Shown: positions 1 through 5,263, counted from the stretch's first letter. The stretch is 7,237 bases of DNA from Candidatus Magasanikiibacteriota bacterium (GCA_023246555.1 JAHFIC010000016.1:1-7237); one strand, 5' to 3'. Notes: a model not told the origin generated them from the letters alone. A program made the numbers and translations.

Positions 1-1
1 T

Positions 2-466
2 ATTACTCCGATCGAGAAAGGTGTTGTCGAAGCAATGAGCCGTGGCGTCGTTGCCGGATACCCCATGGTGGATATACAAGTGACGGTGTTTGATGGGAGC
101 TACCATGAAGTCGATTCTTCTGAAATTGCTTTTAAGATGGCAGGGAGTATGGGATTTCAAGACGCGGCGAAGAAGGCCGAACCAGTCGTTCTTGAACCGA
201 TTATGAGTGTAGAGGTTATCACTCCGGAAGATTTTATGGGCACTGTTATCGGCGATCTTTCTGCCAAGCGCGGGCAGATTCAAGAAATGACTGATCGCGG
301 TAGCGCGAAAGTTGTTCGCGCGAAGGTGCCGCTTTCCGAAATGTTCGGCTACGCGACATCGCTTCGCTCCATGACACAGGGCCGTGCCAGCTATTCAATG
401 GAATTTTCTCATTACGCCGAGTGTCCGAAGAATATTGAGGCCGAAATCGTAGCAGGGAAAAAATAG
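2..466 (+). CDS. fusA: Elongation factor G, C-terminal part (5' end outside window)
   Basis: EF-G is the GTPase that drives tRNA-mRNA translocation on the ribosome. Only the last 154 codons are present; the frame is open from base 2 and ends at TAG 464-466. The visible part is domain IV to domain V. It contains the domain IV stretch FDGSYHEVDSSEIAFK and the domain V stretches LEPIMSVEV, VIGDLSAKRG and PLSEMFGYATSLRS, ending GRASYSMEFSHY, all typical of bacterial EF-G. The GTPase domain lies upstream of the window. The ATG at 35 is an internal methionine and not the start. A strong terminator follows only 7 nt after the stop codon, so the usual fusA-tuf co-transcription is broken here. Identity is very secure. 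Organellar-type or duplicate EF-G paralogues cannot be excluded from this fragment alone. Confidence 0.97.
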   Translation: MTPIEKGVVEAMSRGVVAGYPMVDIQVTVFDGSYHEVDSSEIAFKMAGSMGFQDAAKKAEPVVLEPIMSVEVITPEDFMGTVIGDLSAKRGQIQEMTDRGSAKVVRAKVPLSEMFGYATSLRSMTQGRASYSMEFSHYAECPKNIEAEIVAGKK

Positions 467-473
467 AATCGCA

Positions 474-510
474 AATAAAGGACAGCGTTTTAAGGACGCT
501 GTCTTTTATT
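474..510 (+). terminator. Rho-independent terminator after fusA
   Basis: The stem GACAGCG (481-487) pairs with CGCTGTC (497-503) around a 9-nt loop. The flanking A-rich side (474-480) pairs with the U-tract side (504-510), so the hairpin can extend to about 14 bp. A run of T follows, up to 512. The near symmetry (A-tract before, T-tract after) means it could also act on the opposite strand, but no gene is seen reading toward it from the right. Confidence 0.9.
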
Positions 511-527
511 TTTGCGGAGTTTTCTTG

Positions 528-533
528 TATACT
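528..533 (+). promoter_or_regulatory. Possible -10 element for the ClpC-like gene (leaderless)
   Basis: TATACT at 528-533 would place the transcription start at about 540-542, on or next to the ATG at 542, giving a leaderless mRNA. No good -35 hexamer is found at the right spacing: 505-510 reads TTTATT. It is a candidate only because fusA ends in a terminator and the next gene therefore needs its own promoter. Confidence 0.35.
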
Positions 534-541
534 TTATGTAT

Positions 542-1588
542 ATGAATTTTTTCCAGTCGTTTTTTGGTTACCCTCGGGTGGCACTTATTTTCCTATTGTT
601 TATTGGCGCATGGATGTTTTGGTATATTTACCCGCGCCGGAGAGATGGGCGTTGGGGTGCAACGCGTGGCATTCCCGCCTATACGCGCGATTTGACAGCC
701 GATGCCAAAGCGGGGAACATTGAGCCGGTGGTGGGCCGAGAGAACGAGATTGACCGGACGATTCATATTTTGTCAAGAAAAACCAAAAATAACCCAATGC
801 TCCTGGGGTCGCCGGGGGTGGGCAAAACCGCGATTGTCGAGGGACTCGCGAACCGGATCGCTTCAGGAGATGTGCCGGATAATTTGCTGGGCAAGCGGCT
901 CTTGTCGCTTGATTTGAGCGGCATGATTTCGGGAACCAAATACCGCGGTGAATTTGAAGAGCGGGTAAAAAAGCTTTTGTCAGAGATTCTCGCGGCAAAA
1001 CGCACGATGATCCTTTTCATTGACGAGGCGCACATGATTGTTCAGACCAAAGGTTCGGAAGGCGCACTGAATGTTTCCGATATTTTGAAACCAAGCCTTG
1101 CCCGGGGCGATCTTCAGGCGATTGGCGCGACGACAACGCAAGAATATGAAGCGTTGATCCGTCCGGATGACGCGCTTGATCGCCGATTTCAGCCCGTGCA
1201 GGTGGATGAGCCGAAAGTTCCTGACGCGTTGGCGATTGTGCGCGGCATTAAAGATGCTTACGAAAAACATCACGGCGTTCGCTATAGCGACGAAGCATTG
1301 AAAGCCGCTGTCCTGCTTTCAAAGATGCACATTAAGGAGAGATTTTTGCCAGACAAGGCGATTGATCTTATCGACGAGGCCGGAGCGACGGTGGGGATTG
1401 AAGCTCACCACCATGCGCGCGCGGTGGCGGGGCTTCTCCATGAGTCAGGAAAAACAAAGCGACTCGCGCATGAAGCGCAGAAAAAACAGCTTCCGGCCGT
1501 TCATGTTAAGGAGCCAACGGTTACTGCCGCTGATATTAGGCGGGTGGTTTCAGAGTGGACGAAGATCCCTATGAACAAGCTCGTCTAG
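542..1588 (+). CDS. Membrane-anchored single-domain ClpC/ClpB-type AAA+ ATPase
   Basis: Encodes 348 aa from ATG 542 (ATG 536 and TTG 512 are in-frame alternatives; none has a Shine-Dalgarno site). A hydrophobic segment at about residues 13-30 is followed by PRRRDGR, which suggests one membrane anchor with the ATPase in the cytoplasm. The rest is a ClpC/ClpB D1 module: Walker A GSPGVGKT (89-96), aromatic pore-loop motif GTKYRGEFEERV (131-142), Walker B ILFIDEAH (157-164), sensor 1 IGATTTQE (194-201), arginine-finger region ALDRRFQ (211-217), small-domain motif LPDKAIDLIDEAGA (269-282) and the D1-D2 linker VSEWTKIP (336-343). The Clp N-domain, a full M-domain, the whole D2 ring and a ClpP-docking loop are missing; family members usually exceed 750 aa. 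The stop falls neatly after the linker and nothing D2-like follows, so this looks like a stable short form and not a frameshift. An unfoldase or disaggregase role at the membrane is inferred; partner and substrate are unknown. trmD starts 27 nt downstream, probably in the same operon. Confidence 0.88.
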   Translation: MNFFQSFFGYPRVALIFLLFIGAWMFWYIYPRRRDGRWGATRGIPAYTRDLTADAKAGNIEPVVGRENEIDRTIHILSRKTKNNPMLLGSPGVGKTAIVEGLANRIASGDVPDNLLGKRLLSLDLSGMISGTKYRGEFEERVKKLLSEILAAKRTMILFIDEAHMIVQTKGSEGALNVSDILKPSLARGDLQAIGATTTQEYEALIRPDDALDRRFQPVQVDEPKVPDALAIVRGIKDAYEKHHGVRYSDEALKAAVLLSKMHIKERFLPDKAIDLIDEAGATVGIEAHHHARAVAGLLHESGKTKRLAHEAQKKQLPAVHVKEPTVTAADIRRVVSEWTKIPMNKLV

Positions 1589-1615
1589 CCGAGATATGCT
1601 AGAGGTGTTTTTGAT

Positions 1616-2278
1616 ATGCGCTTCAATGTGATTACGATTTTTCCGGATTTGATTCTCGACTATTGTACAGAATCAATTCTCGGGCGTGCGCAAGGCCTGA
1701 ACGTGATTGATGTGCAGACCGTAAATCTTCGTGACTTCTCAAACGATAAACACGGGAGCGTTGACGATACGCCCTATGGTGGCGGCGCGGGCATGGTGAT
1801 GAAGCCAGAGCCGATTTATCTGGCGTTGAAACAGCTCTCAGCTCTCAGCTCTCAGCTAAACATAGAAAGTCGAAAGCGCACCATCTTGTTATCGCCGCGC
1901 GGACGGCAATTTGATCAGCAAGTGGCCGAAGAGTGGTCGAAGCTCGATGAGATTACGTTCGTTTGCGGCCGCTACGAAGGCGTGGACCAGCGCGTGGCTG
2001 ACCACATGGTGGACGAGGAAATTTCTATCGGACCGTATGTGCTAGCGGGAGGAGAACTCGGGGCGCTCGTGATTATTGAAGCCATCTCCCGGTTGGTTCC
2101 TGGTGTGCTTGGAAATGAAGCGTCGCTTGCGGAAGAAACCTTTAGTCCATCGGTGGGCGTCGAATATCCTCAGTATACGAAACCGGAAGATTTTTACGGT
2201 TGGAAAGTCCCAGAGGTTCTTCTCTCGGGTCATCATCAAAAAATCGAAGATTGGCGCAAGGGAAAGGCGCATGAATAG
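1616..2278 (+). CDS. trmD: tRNA (guanine-37-N1)-methyltransferase
   Basis: TrmD is the SPOUT-family enzyme that uses S-adenosylmethionine to make m1G37 next to the anticodon, preventing +1 frameshifts. It works as a cytosolic dimer. The 220-aa product is slightly shorter than usual (about 230-250). Visible motifs: MRFNVITIFPDL (1-12), DDTPYGGGAGMVMKPEP (50-66), LLSPRGRQFD (91-100), FVCGRYEGVDQR (115-126), the trefoil-knot segment SIGPYVLAGGELG (137-149), ISRLVPGVLG (157-166) and EYPQYTKP (183-190). The catalytic arginine (Arg154 in Haemophilus numbering) aligns to R159; the catalytic Asp169 position aligns to E174. The usual IGDYVL reads IGPYVL. ATG 1616 has a good Shine-Dalgarno site, AGAGGTG at 1601-1607. 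A 7-nt tandem repeat lies inside the gene at residues 73-81. Function is secure; the effect of the substitutions is not known. Confidence 0.96.
   Translation: MRFNVITIFPDLILDYCTESILGRAQGLNVIDVQTVNLRDFSNDKHGSVDDTPYGGGAGMVMKPEPIYLALKQLSALSSQLNIESRKRTILLSPRGRQFDQQVAEEWSKLDEITFVCGRYEGVDQRVADHMVDEEISIGPYVLAGGELGALVIIEAISRLVPGVLGNEASLAEETFSPSVGVEYPQYTKPEDFYGWKVPEVLLSGHHQKIEDWRKGKAHE
1832..1857 (+). repeat. 7-bp tandem repeat inside trmD
   Basis: The unit CAGCTCT occurs three times in a row, followed by a partial CAGCT. It encodes the low-complexity stretch QLSALSSQL in the variable segment between the GGGAGMVMKPEP block and the SPRG block of TrmD. The unit length is not a multiple of three, so gain or loss of one unit would shift the frame, while three units together are neutral. 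Confidence 0.95.
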
Positions 2279-2317
2279 ACATTGTCCACAGGTTTTCCCG
2301 TATGGGGGCGTATGTGC

Positions 2318-2346
2318 TTGACAGGTTTTTTTGTCTCCTGTATAGT
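2318..2346 (+). promoter_or_regulatory. 16S rRNA promoter (-35 TTGACA, -10 TATAGT)
   Basis: TTGACA at 2318-2323 and TATAGT at 2341-2346 are separated by exactly 17 nt, a near-perfect sigma70-type promoter. Transcription should start near 2353, giving a leader of about 270 nt before the mature 16S. No terminator is seen between trmD (stop at 2278) and this promoter, so read-through from trmD is possible. Confidence 0.9.
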
Positions 2347-2392
2347 GGTGAAGCAATAAACTCTTTCATTCTACAATCAATGCTTTTCCTCA

Positions 2393-2484
2393 GTCCGCCC
2401 GAGGCGGATACTCGGAAGAAAAAAGAGCAACTAAGAAATTGGTTTCTCTTTTTTCTTTCTCGGCAGGTCCGCCTTTGGCGGATA
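2393..2484 (+). repeat. Palindromic element in the 16S leader
   Basis: Two short hairpins with the same arms, TCCGCC-CGA-GGCGGA (2394-2408) and TCCGCC-TTT-GGCGGA (2468-2482), flank a longer inverted repeat: the A-rich arm 2414-2427 pairs with the T-rich arm 2446-2459 (14 bp with one G-T) around an 18-nt loop. The whole 92 nt is therefore an imperfect palindrome bounded by near-identical palindromic ends (GTCCGCCnnnGGCGGATA). It lies between the promoter and the processing stem, outside the mature rRNA. It could be a small repetitive element or a leader structure acting on antitermination; the sequence does not decide between them. Confidence 0.75.
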
Positions 2485-2535
2485 GAGAAAGATGCTCCTG
2501 ACAATTTACCAACAACACCAAAGTTCAAGCAACAG

Positions 2536-2571
2536 GTTCACAACAAGAATGTGACAAAAACAAGAAACGTC
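2536..2571 (+). other. Pre-16S processing stem, 5' arm
   Basis: The arm 2545-2561 (AAGAATGTGACAAAAAC) is perfectly complementary over 17 nt to 5159-5175 downstream of the 16S. GTTCAC (2536-2541) pairs with GTGAAC (5179-5184) across a 3x3 internal loop, and 2562-2571 pairs imperfectly with 5148-5158. Such a long helix bringing the two ends of the 16S precursor together is the typical RNase III substrate. The pairing shows that both ends belong to one transcript that includes the intron. Confidence 0.9.
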
Positions 2572-2592
2572 TATTCTTCAACAGTAGTATAA

Positions 2593-2612
2593 GCGTGTTC
2601 GGAGGAACACGC
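2593..2612 (+). other. Leader hairpin just upstream of the 16S 5' end
   Basis: GCGTGTTC (2593-2600) and GAACACGC (2605-2612) form a perfect 8-bp stem with a GGAG tetraloop, ending about 10 nt before the mature 16S. It sits inside the processing stem and probably helps 5'-end maturation; this role is inferred. Confidence 0.75.
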
Positions 2613-2691
2613 GTCAAGCTTTCTTATTGAGAGTTTGATCCTGGCTCAGGACGAACGTTGGCGGCGTGTTTAAGGCATGCAAGTCGTGCGT

Positions 2692-2713
2692 AGTCCCGCA
2701 GCAATGCGGGATT
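2692..2713 (+). repeat. CCCGCA-GCAA-TGCGGG hairpin (16S helix 6, V1)
   Basis: A 9-bp stem (2692-2700 with 2705-2713, one G-T) closed by a GCAA tetraloop. It occupies the place of helix 6 in V1. The core CCCGCA-GNNA-TGCGGG recurs at 2802-2817 and 5079-5094. Confidence 0.85.
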
Positions 2714-2798
2714 CAGCGGCAAACGGGTGAGTAACACATTGGTAATCCACCTTCGAGACGGGGATAGCTTCCCGAAAGGGAAATTAATACCCGATGGT

Positions 2799-2820
2799 CA
2801 TCCCGCAGTTATGCGGGATG
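2799..2820 (+). repeat. CCCGCA-GTTA-TGCGGG hairpin (16S helix 10, V2)
   Basis: A perfect 9-bp stem (2799-2807 with 2812-2820) with a GTTA loop. It is the second copy of the same hairpin core, at the place of helix 10 in V2. Confidence 0.85.
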
Positions 2821-3488
2821 TAAAGACGCAAGTCACTCGGAGAGGAGCCTATGACGTATCAGCTAGTTGGTAGGGTAATGGCCTACCAAGGCTATGACGC
2901 GTAGCAGGCGTGAGAGCGCGATCTGCCTCACTGGGACTGAGACACTGCCCAGACTCCTACGGGAGGCTGCAGTCGAGAATATTCCTCAATGGACGAAAGT
3001 CTGAAGGAGCGACGCCGCGTGCAGGAAGAAGCCCTTCGGGGTGTAAACTGCTTTTACGAGGGACGAATTTGTGACGGTACCTCGGGAATAAGAGGTTGCT
3101 AACTCTGTGCCAGCAGCAGCGGTAATACAGAGACCTCAAACGTTGTCCGGATTTATTGGGTGTAAAGGGTCCGCAGGTGGTTGGAGTAGTCGATGGTTAA
3201 ATTCCGGAGCTTAACTTCGGAGCTGCCATCGATACTCTCTAGCTTGAGACTGGGAGAGGCAGAGAGAATTCTCGGTGTAGTCGTAATAAGCGCTGATATC
3301 GAGAAGAATACCAAAGGCGAAGGCACTCTGCTAGAACAGTTCTGACACTCATGGACGAAAGCGTGGGGAGCGAATAGGATTAGATACCCTAGTAGTCCAC
3401 GCCCTAAACGATGCGCACTAGGTATTGGGAGTATCGACCCTCTCAGTGCCGTTCAAAAAAGCAAACGCGTTAAGTGCGCCACCTGGGT

Positions 3489-3520
<32 letters not shown>

Positions 3521-4145
3521 AGACGGGGACCCGCACAAGTAGAGGATCATGCGGTTTAATTCGATGGTACGCGGCGAACCTTACCAGGGCTTGACATATA
3601 GCTGCATATTTTTGGAAACATTAATAGCCTTCGAGGGTGCTATACAGGTGCTGCATGGTTGCCGTCAGCTCGTGCCGTGAGGTGTACCGTTAAGTCGGGT
3701 AACGAGCGCAACCCTCGTCGTGTGTTACATTGTACACACGAGACTGCTCGCGCAAGCGAGAGGAAGGTGGGGACGACGTCAAATCAGCATGGCTCTTACG
3801 TCCTGGGCGACACGCATGATACAATGGCCGGTACAATGGGTTGCCAAACCGCGAGGTGGAGCTAATCCCATCAAAACCGGTCTTAGTTCGGATTGAAGGC
3901 TGCAACTCGCCTTCATGAAGCTGGATTTACTAGTAAACGCGCATCAGCCACGGCGCGTTGAATACGTTCTCGGGTCTTGTACTCGGGTGCCTGGCAGTGA
4001 ATAAAAAAAGGAGGTGCAAGTCCTCCTCGGCGATTGGAACGCCGAAAGCAGTAGGCAGTACTGATTCGCGAGGGTCAGTATGAAGGGCCGAAATGCATTC
4101 CGTAGCTTGAGTTTACACATAGGTGATAGTGGTCGGCGACCCGTC

Positions 4146-4152
4146 GAGTACA
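4146..4152 (+). other. EBS1 (exon-binding site 1) of the group II intron
   Basis: GAGTACA is the exact reverse complement of the last 7 nt of exon 1 (3978-3984). It lies in the terminal loop of a stem with GGC/GCC and CCC/GGG segments (4135-4162 region), itself inside the 4124-4187 helix, as expected for domain I. GACCCG immediately upstream (4138-4143) also matches CGGGTC (3971-3976) and could be an EBS2-IBS2 pairing, but part of it is needed for the local stem and IIC introns normally lack EBS2. Confidence 0.85.
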
Positions 4153-4410
4153 TGGGGAAGCCATTCCAAAAAATGATGACACTATCATGATCGGTTAAAC
4201 CGAGATGCGGAGACATGTTTTTATTCATGACCCAGGGAGATCTTGCATGGTTTTCGGGCTATATGGTAAACTAGCCCCGAGATATGAGTGGGAGCAATCC
4301 CATCAAATGCTATGCAAGAAGTCAGCAGAGTTCGTAGTACCAAGCGGCGGCCGTTTCAGAGAAATCCGAAATTGGCGGAGCCGATTGGGAAGGAACAAAT
4401 TCATCTGGAA

Positions 4411-4929
4411 ATGTTGCATCCGCAGTATGTCAGTGGATTTATCGATGGCGAAGGGTCTTTTTCGGTGAGCATCAATCACCACAAGACATTGAAAAGCGGC
4501 ATCGAAATAAAGCCGGAGTTTGAAATAGAGCTCCGCGCGGATGATCGGGAAATTCTCGAACGAATTGTTGCTACGATTGGGTGTGGAAAGATCTATGATT
4601 GTTCGTACGAGCGATATGGATGGTTTCCGCACGCTAAATTCAAAGTAACCAGTACGCGCGAGATGGTGGAAAAATTATTTCCTTTTCTTGATCAGAATCC
4701 TCTGCAAGCGAAGAAAGCAAAGGTATATGTGTTATTTCGAGAGATTGTTTTTGCAATCCGACGGAAAGAACATTTGACTGATGCCGGATTCGTGCGGATA
4801 CAAGTATTGCGTAATGAGATGCGAAAGTTCGGCAAAAAGCATAACTATAGTGCAACTTTTGATGCTCCGATGGAAACCGCCAGGATACGGGAAAACCGTT
4901 CGTCCGGTGGTGTGGGACATGATTCATGA
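4411..4929 (+). CDS. Intron-encoded LAGLIDADG homing endonuclease
   Basis: From ATG 4411 this is 172 aa. It has one LAGLIDADG motif near the N-terminus, VSGFIDGEG (7-15), with E14 in the metal-binding acidic position. A core of the LAGLIDADG_1 type follows, with PEFEIELRADDREILERI (35-52), IGCGKIY (56-62), FKVTSTREMVEKLFPFL (77-93) and a basic helix. A single motif means it should act as a homodimer, like I-CreI. It would cut intronless 16S genes near the insertion site and so spread the intron by repair. The frame is open upstream from GTG 4288, but that part is ribozyme core (EVSRVRSTK comes from the conserved AAGTCAGCAGA block), so ATG 4411, just after GGAAGGAACAAA, is chosen; ATG 4312 is an alternative. 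The last 17 residues (156-172) are encoded by domains V and VI, and the stop TGA includes branch-point A4929. Start choice moderately sure; family very sure. Confidence 0.92.
   Translation: MLHPQYVSGFIDGEGSFSVSINHHKTLKSGIEIKPEFEIELRADDREILERIVATIGCGKIYDCSYERYGWFPHAKFKVTSTREMVEKLFPFLDQNPLQAKKAKVYVLFREIVFAIRRKEHLTDAGFVRIQVLRNEMRKFGKKHNYSATFDAPMETARIRENRSSGGVGHDS
4876..4911 (+). other. Group II intron domain V (catalytic hairpin)
   Basis: Lower stem ACCGCC/GGTGGT and GGA/TCC with a bulged A4882; internal bulge T4886 opposite T4900-C4901-G4902; upper stem ACGG/CCGT with a GAAAA loop (4891-4895). The catalytic triad is C4878-G4879-C4880, with the G in the characteristic G-U wobble (T4908). CGC in place of AGC is known for the O. 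iheyensis IIC intron. The extra bulged A and the pentaloop are deviations from the usual domain V. Confidence 0.85.
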
Positions 4930-4933
4930 TTCC
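4914..4933 (+). other. Group II intron domain VI with branch-point A4929
   Basis: GGGA-CATG (4914-4921) pairs with CATG-TTCC (4925-4928 and 4930-4933) around a 3-nt loop, leaving A4929 as the single bulged base. With a 3' splice site after 4936 the bulged A is the eighth nucleotide from the intron end, the normal distance for lariat formation. The intron end reads CCAAA and lacks the usual terminal AY. Confidence 0.82.
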
Positions 4934-5077
4934 AAAACCGCCCGTCACGCCACGAAAGTTGGCAATGCCCAACGGCTCCCATTTGGGGGACTAAGGCAGG
5001 GTCAATGATCAGGGCGAAGTCGTAACAAGGCATCCCTAGCGGAAGCTGGGGATGGATCACCTCCTTTCTGGAGTACA

Positions 5078-5095
5078 CCCCGCAGGAATGCGGGG
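5078..5095 (+). repeat. CCCGCA-GGAA-TGCGGG hairpin after the 16S 3' end
   Basis: A 7-bp stem (5078-5084 with 5089-5095) with a GGAA tetraloop, starting about 11 nt after the mature 16S end and inside the processing stem. It shares the core of the helix 6 and helix 10 hairpins. Confidence 0.85.
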
Positions 5096-5100
5096 AAACA

Positions 5101-5135
5101 TCAGAACGAGATTCCTCATCGGGATTAAATTCTGA
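5101..5135 (+). other. Trailer hairpin in the 16S precursor
   Basis: TCAGAA (5101-5106) pairs with TTCTGA (5130-5135), and an inner 5-bp stem pairs 5111-5115 with 5121-5125. It lies within the looped-out precursor between the mature 3' end and the processing stem. No tRNA is found in the trailer. Confidence 0.5.
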
Positions 5136-5147
5136 ACATCTGAATAC

Positions 5148-5184
5148 GACGTCTCTTCGTTTTTGTCACATTCTTACGGTGAAC
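5148..5184 (+). other. Pre-16S processing stem, 3' arm
   Basis: 5159-5175 (GTTTTTGTCACATTCTT) is perfectly complementary to 2545-2561, with flanking pairing to 2536-2541 and partial pairing to 2562-2571. It closes the 16S precursor before the terminator. Confidence 0.9.
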
Positions 5185-5190
5185 TTCAAA

Positions 5191-5230
5191 AAACAAACAT
5201 CCCCACTGAGTGGGGGTGTTTGTTTTTTTA
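5191..5230 (+). terminator. Rho-independent terminator of the 16S unit
   Basis: A 15-bp stem (5191-5205 with 5211-5225, one T-G pair) with loop CTGAG, whose outer pairs merge with a T-tract to 5229. It shows that 16S is transcribed alone, with no tRNA, 23S or 5S in the same unit. Confidence 0.93.
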
Positions 5231-5234
5231 GCTC

Positions 5235-5263
5235 TTGACTCTCTGAAAGATGCTCGCTACAAT
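5235..5263 (+). promoter_or_regulatory. Promoter (-35 TTGACT, -10 TACAAT) for the small acidic protein
   Basis: TTGACT (5235-5240) and TACAAT (5258-5263) are 17 nt apart. Transcription would start near 5270, directly at a small hairpin (ACTAGCT 5272-5278 with AGCTAGT 5283-5289, TTTT loop) that would cap the 5' end of the mRNA. The gene begins at 5315. Confidence 0.85.

Larger units (their letters stand above)
3985..4936 (+). mobile_element. Group II (IIC-like) intron in 16S rRNA at 1397/1398
   Basis: Removing these 952 nt restores TTGTACTC-ACCGCCCGTC across E. coli 1390-1407. Intron landmarks: 5' end GGGTGCCTGGCAG, resembling the GUGUGCCCGGCAU start of the Oceanobacillus iheyensis group IIC intron (from memory); domain I hairpin GGAGG-TGCAAGT-CCTCC (4010-4026); an 8-bp helix (4124-4131 with 4180-4187) enclosing the EBS1 loop; EBS1 GAGTACA (4146-4152) complementary to IBS1 TGTACTC (3978-3984); ACCCAGGGAGATCT (4230-4243); the IIC-like block AGAAGTCAGCAGA...GTAGTACC (4317-4341); domain V (4876-4911); domain VI with bulged A4929. 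The extended stem 4241-4248/4312-4319 replaces what is a short hairpin in the O. iheyensis intron. Domain IV carries a LAGLIDADG gene and no reverse transcriptase. The 3' end is set at 4936 by the exon sequence; 4935 is possible. Splicing itself is inferred. Group I was considered and rejected (no terminal G, no P7-like core). Confidence 0.9.

Noticed and set aside
1595..1600. TATGCT as a -10 element for trmD
   Set aside because: No -35 partner at a suitable distance; a good Shine-Dalgarno site and the 27-nt gap fit co-transcription with the ClpC-like gene.
2282..2290. DnaA-box-like TTGTCCACA and a possible origin
   Set aside because: A single imperfect box with no cluster, no AT-rich unwinding region and no dnaA or dnaN nearby.
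2302..2592. 96-codon open frame in the 16S leader
   Set aside because: It covers the promoter -10, the palindromic element and the processing-stem arm, has no ribosome-binding site and shows low-complexity content; it is a chance frame.
3659..3865. Small open frames on both strands inside the 16S exon (also 2957-3139 and 3690-3905)
   Set aside because: They lie in conserved rRNA sequence and are by-products of it.
4288..4410. N-terminal extension of the endonuclease from GTG 4288
   Set aside because: The start lies in the TGGGA-GCAA-TCCCA hairpin and the codons cover the conserved IIC core block; the protein family begins near PQYVSGFIDGEG, so ATG 4411 is preferred.
3985..4936. Group I intron
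   Set aside because: CUUGU at 3976-3980 could pair with GCAAG at 4016-4020 as a P1-like helix with a U-G pair, but cutting there does not restore the 16S, no terminal G precedes the 3' exon, and no P3-P7 core is found; group II signals are much stronger.
5068..5190. tRNA-Ile or tRNA-Ala in the 16S trailer
   Set aside because: No cloverleaf, TTCRA arm or CCA end is found; the region holds only short hairpins and the processing stem.
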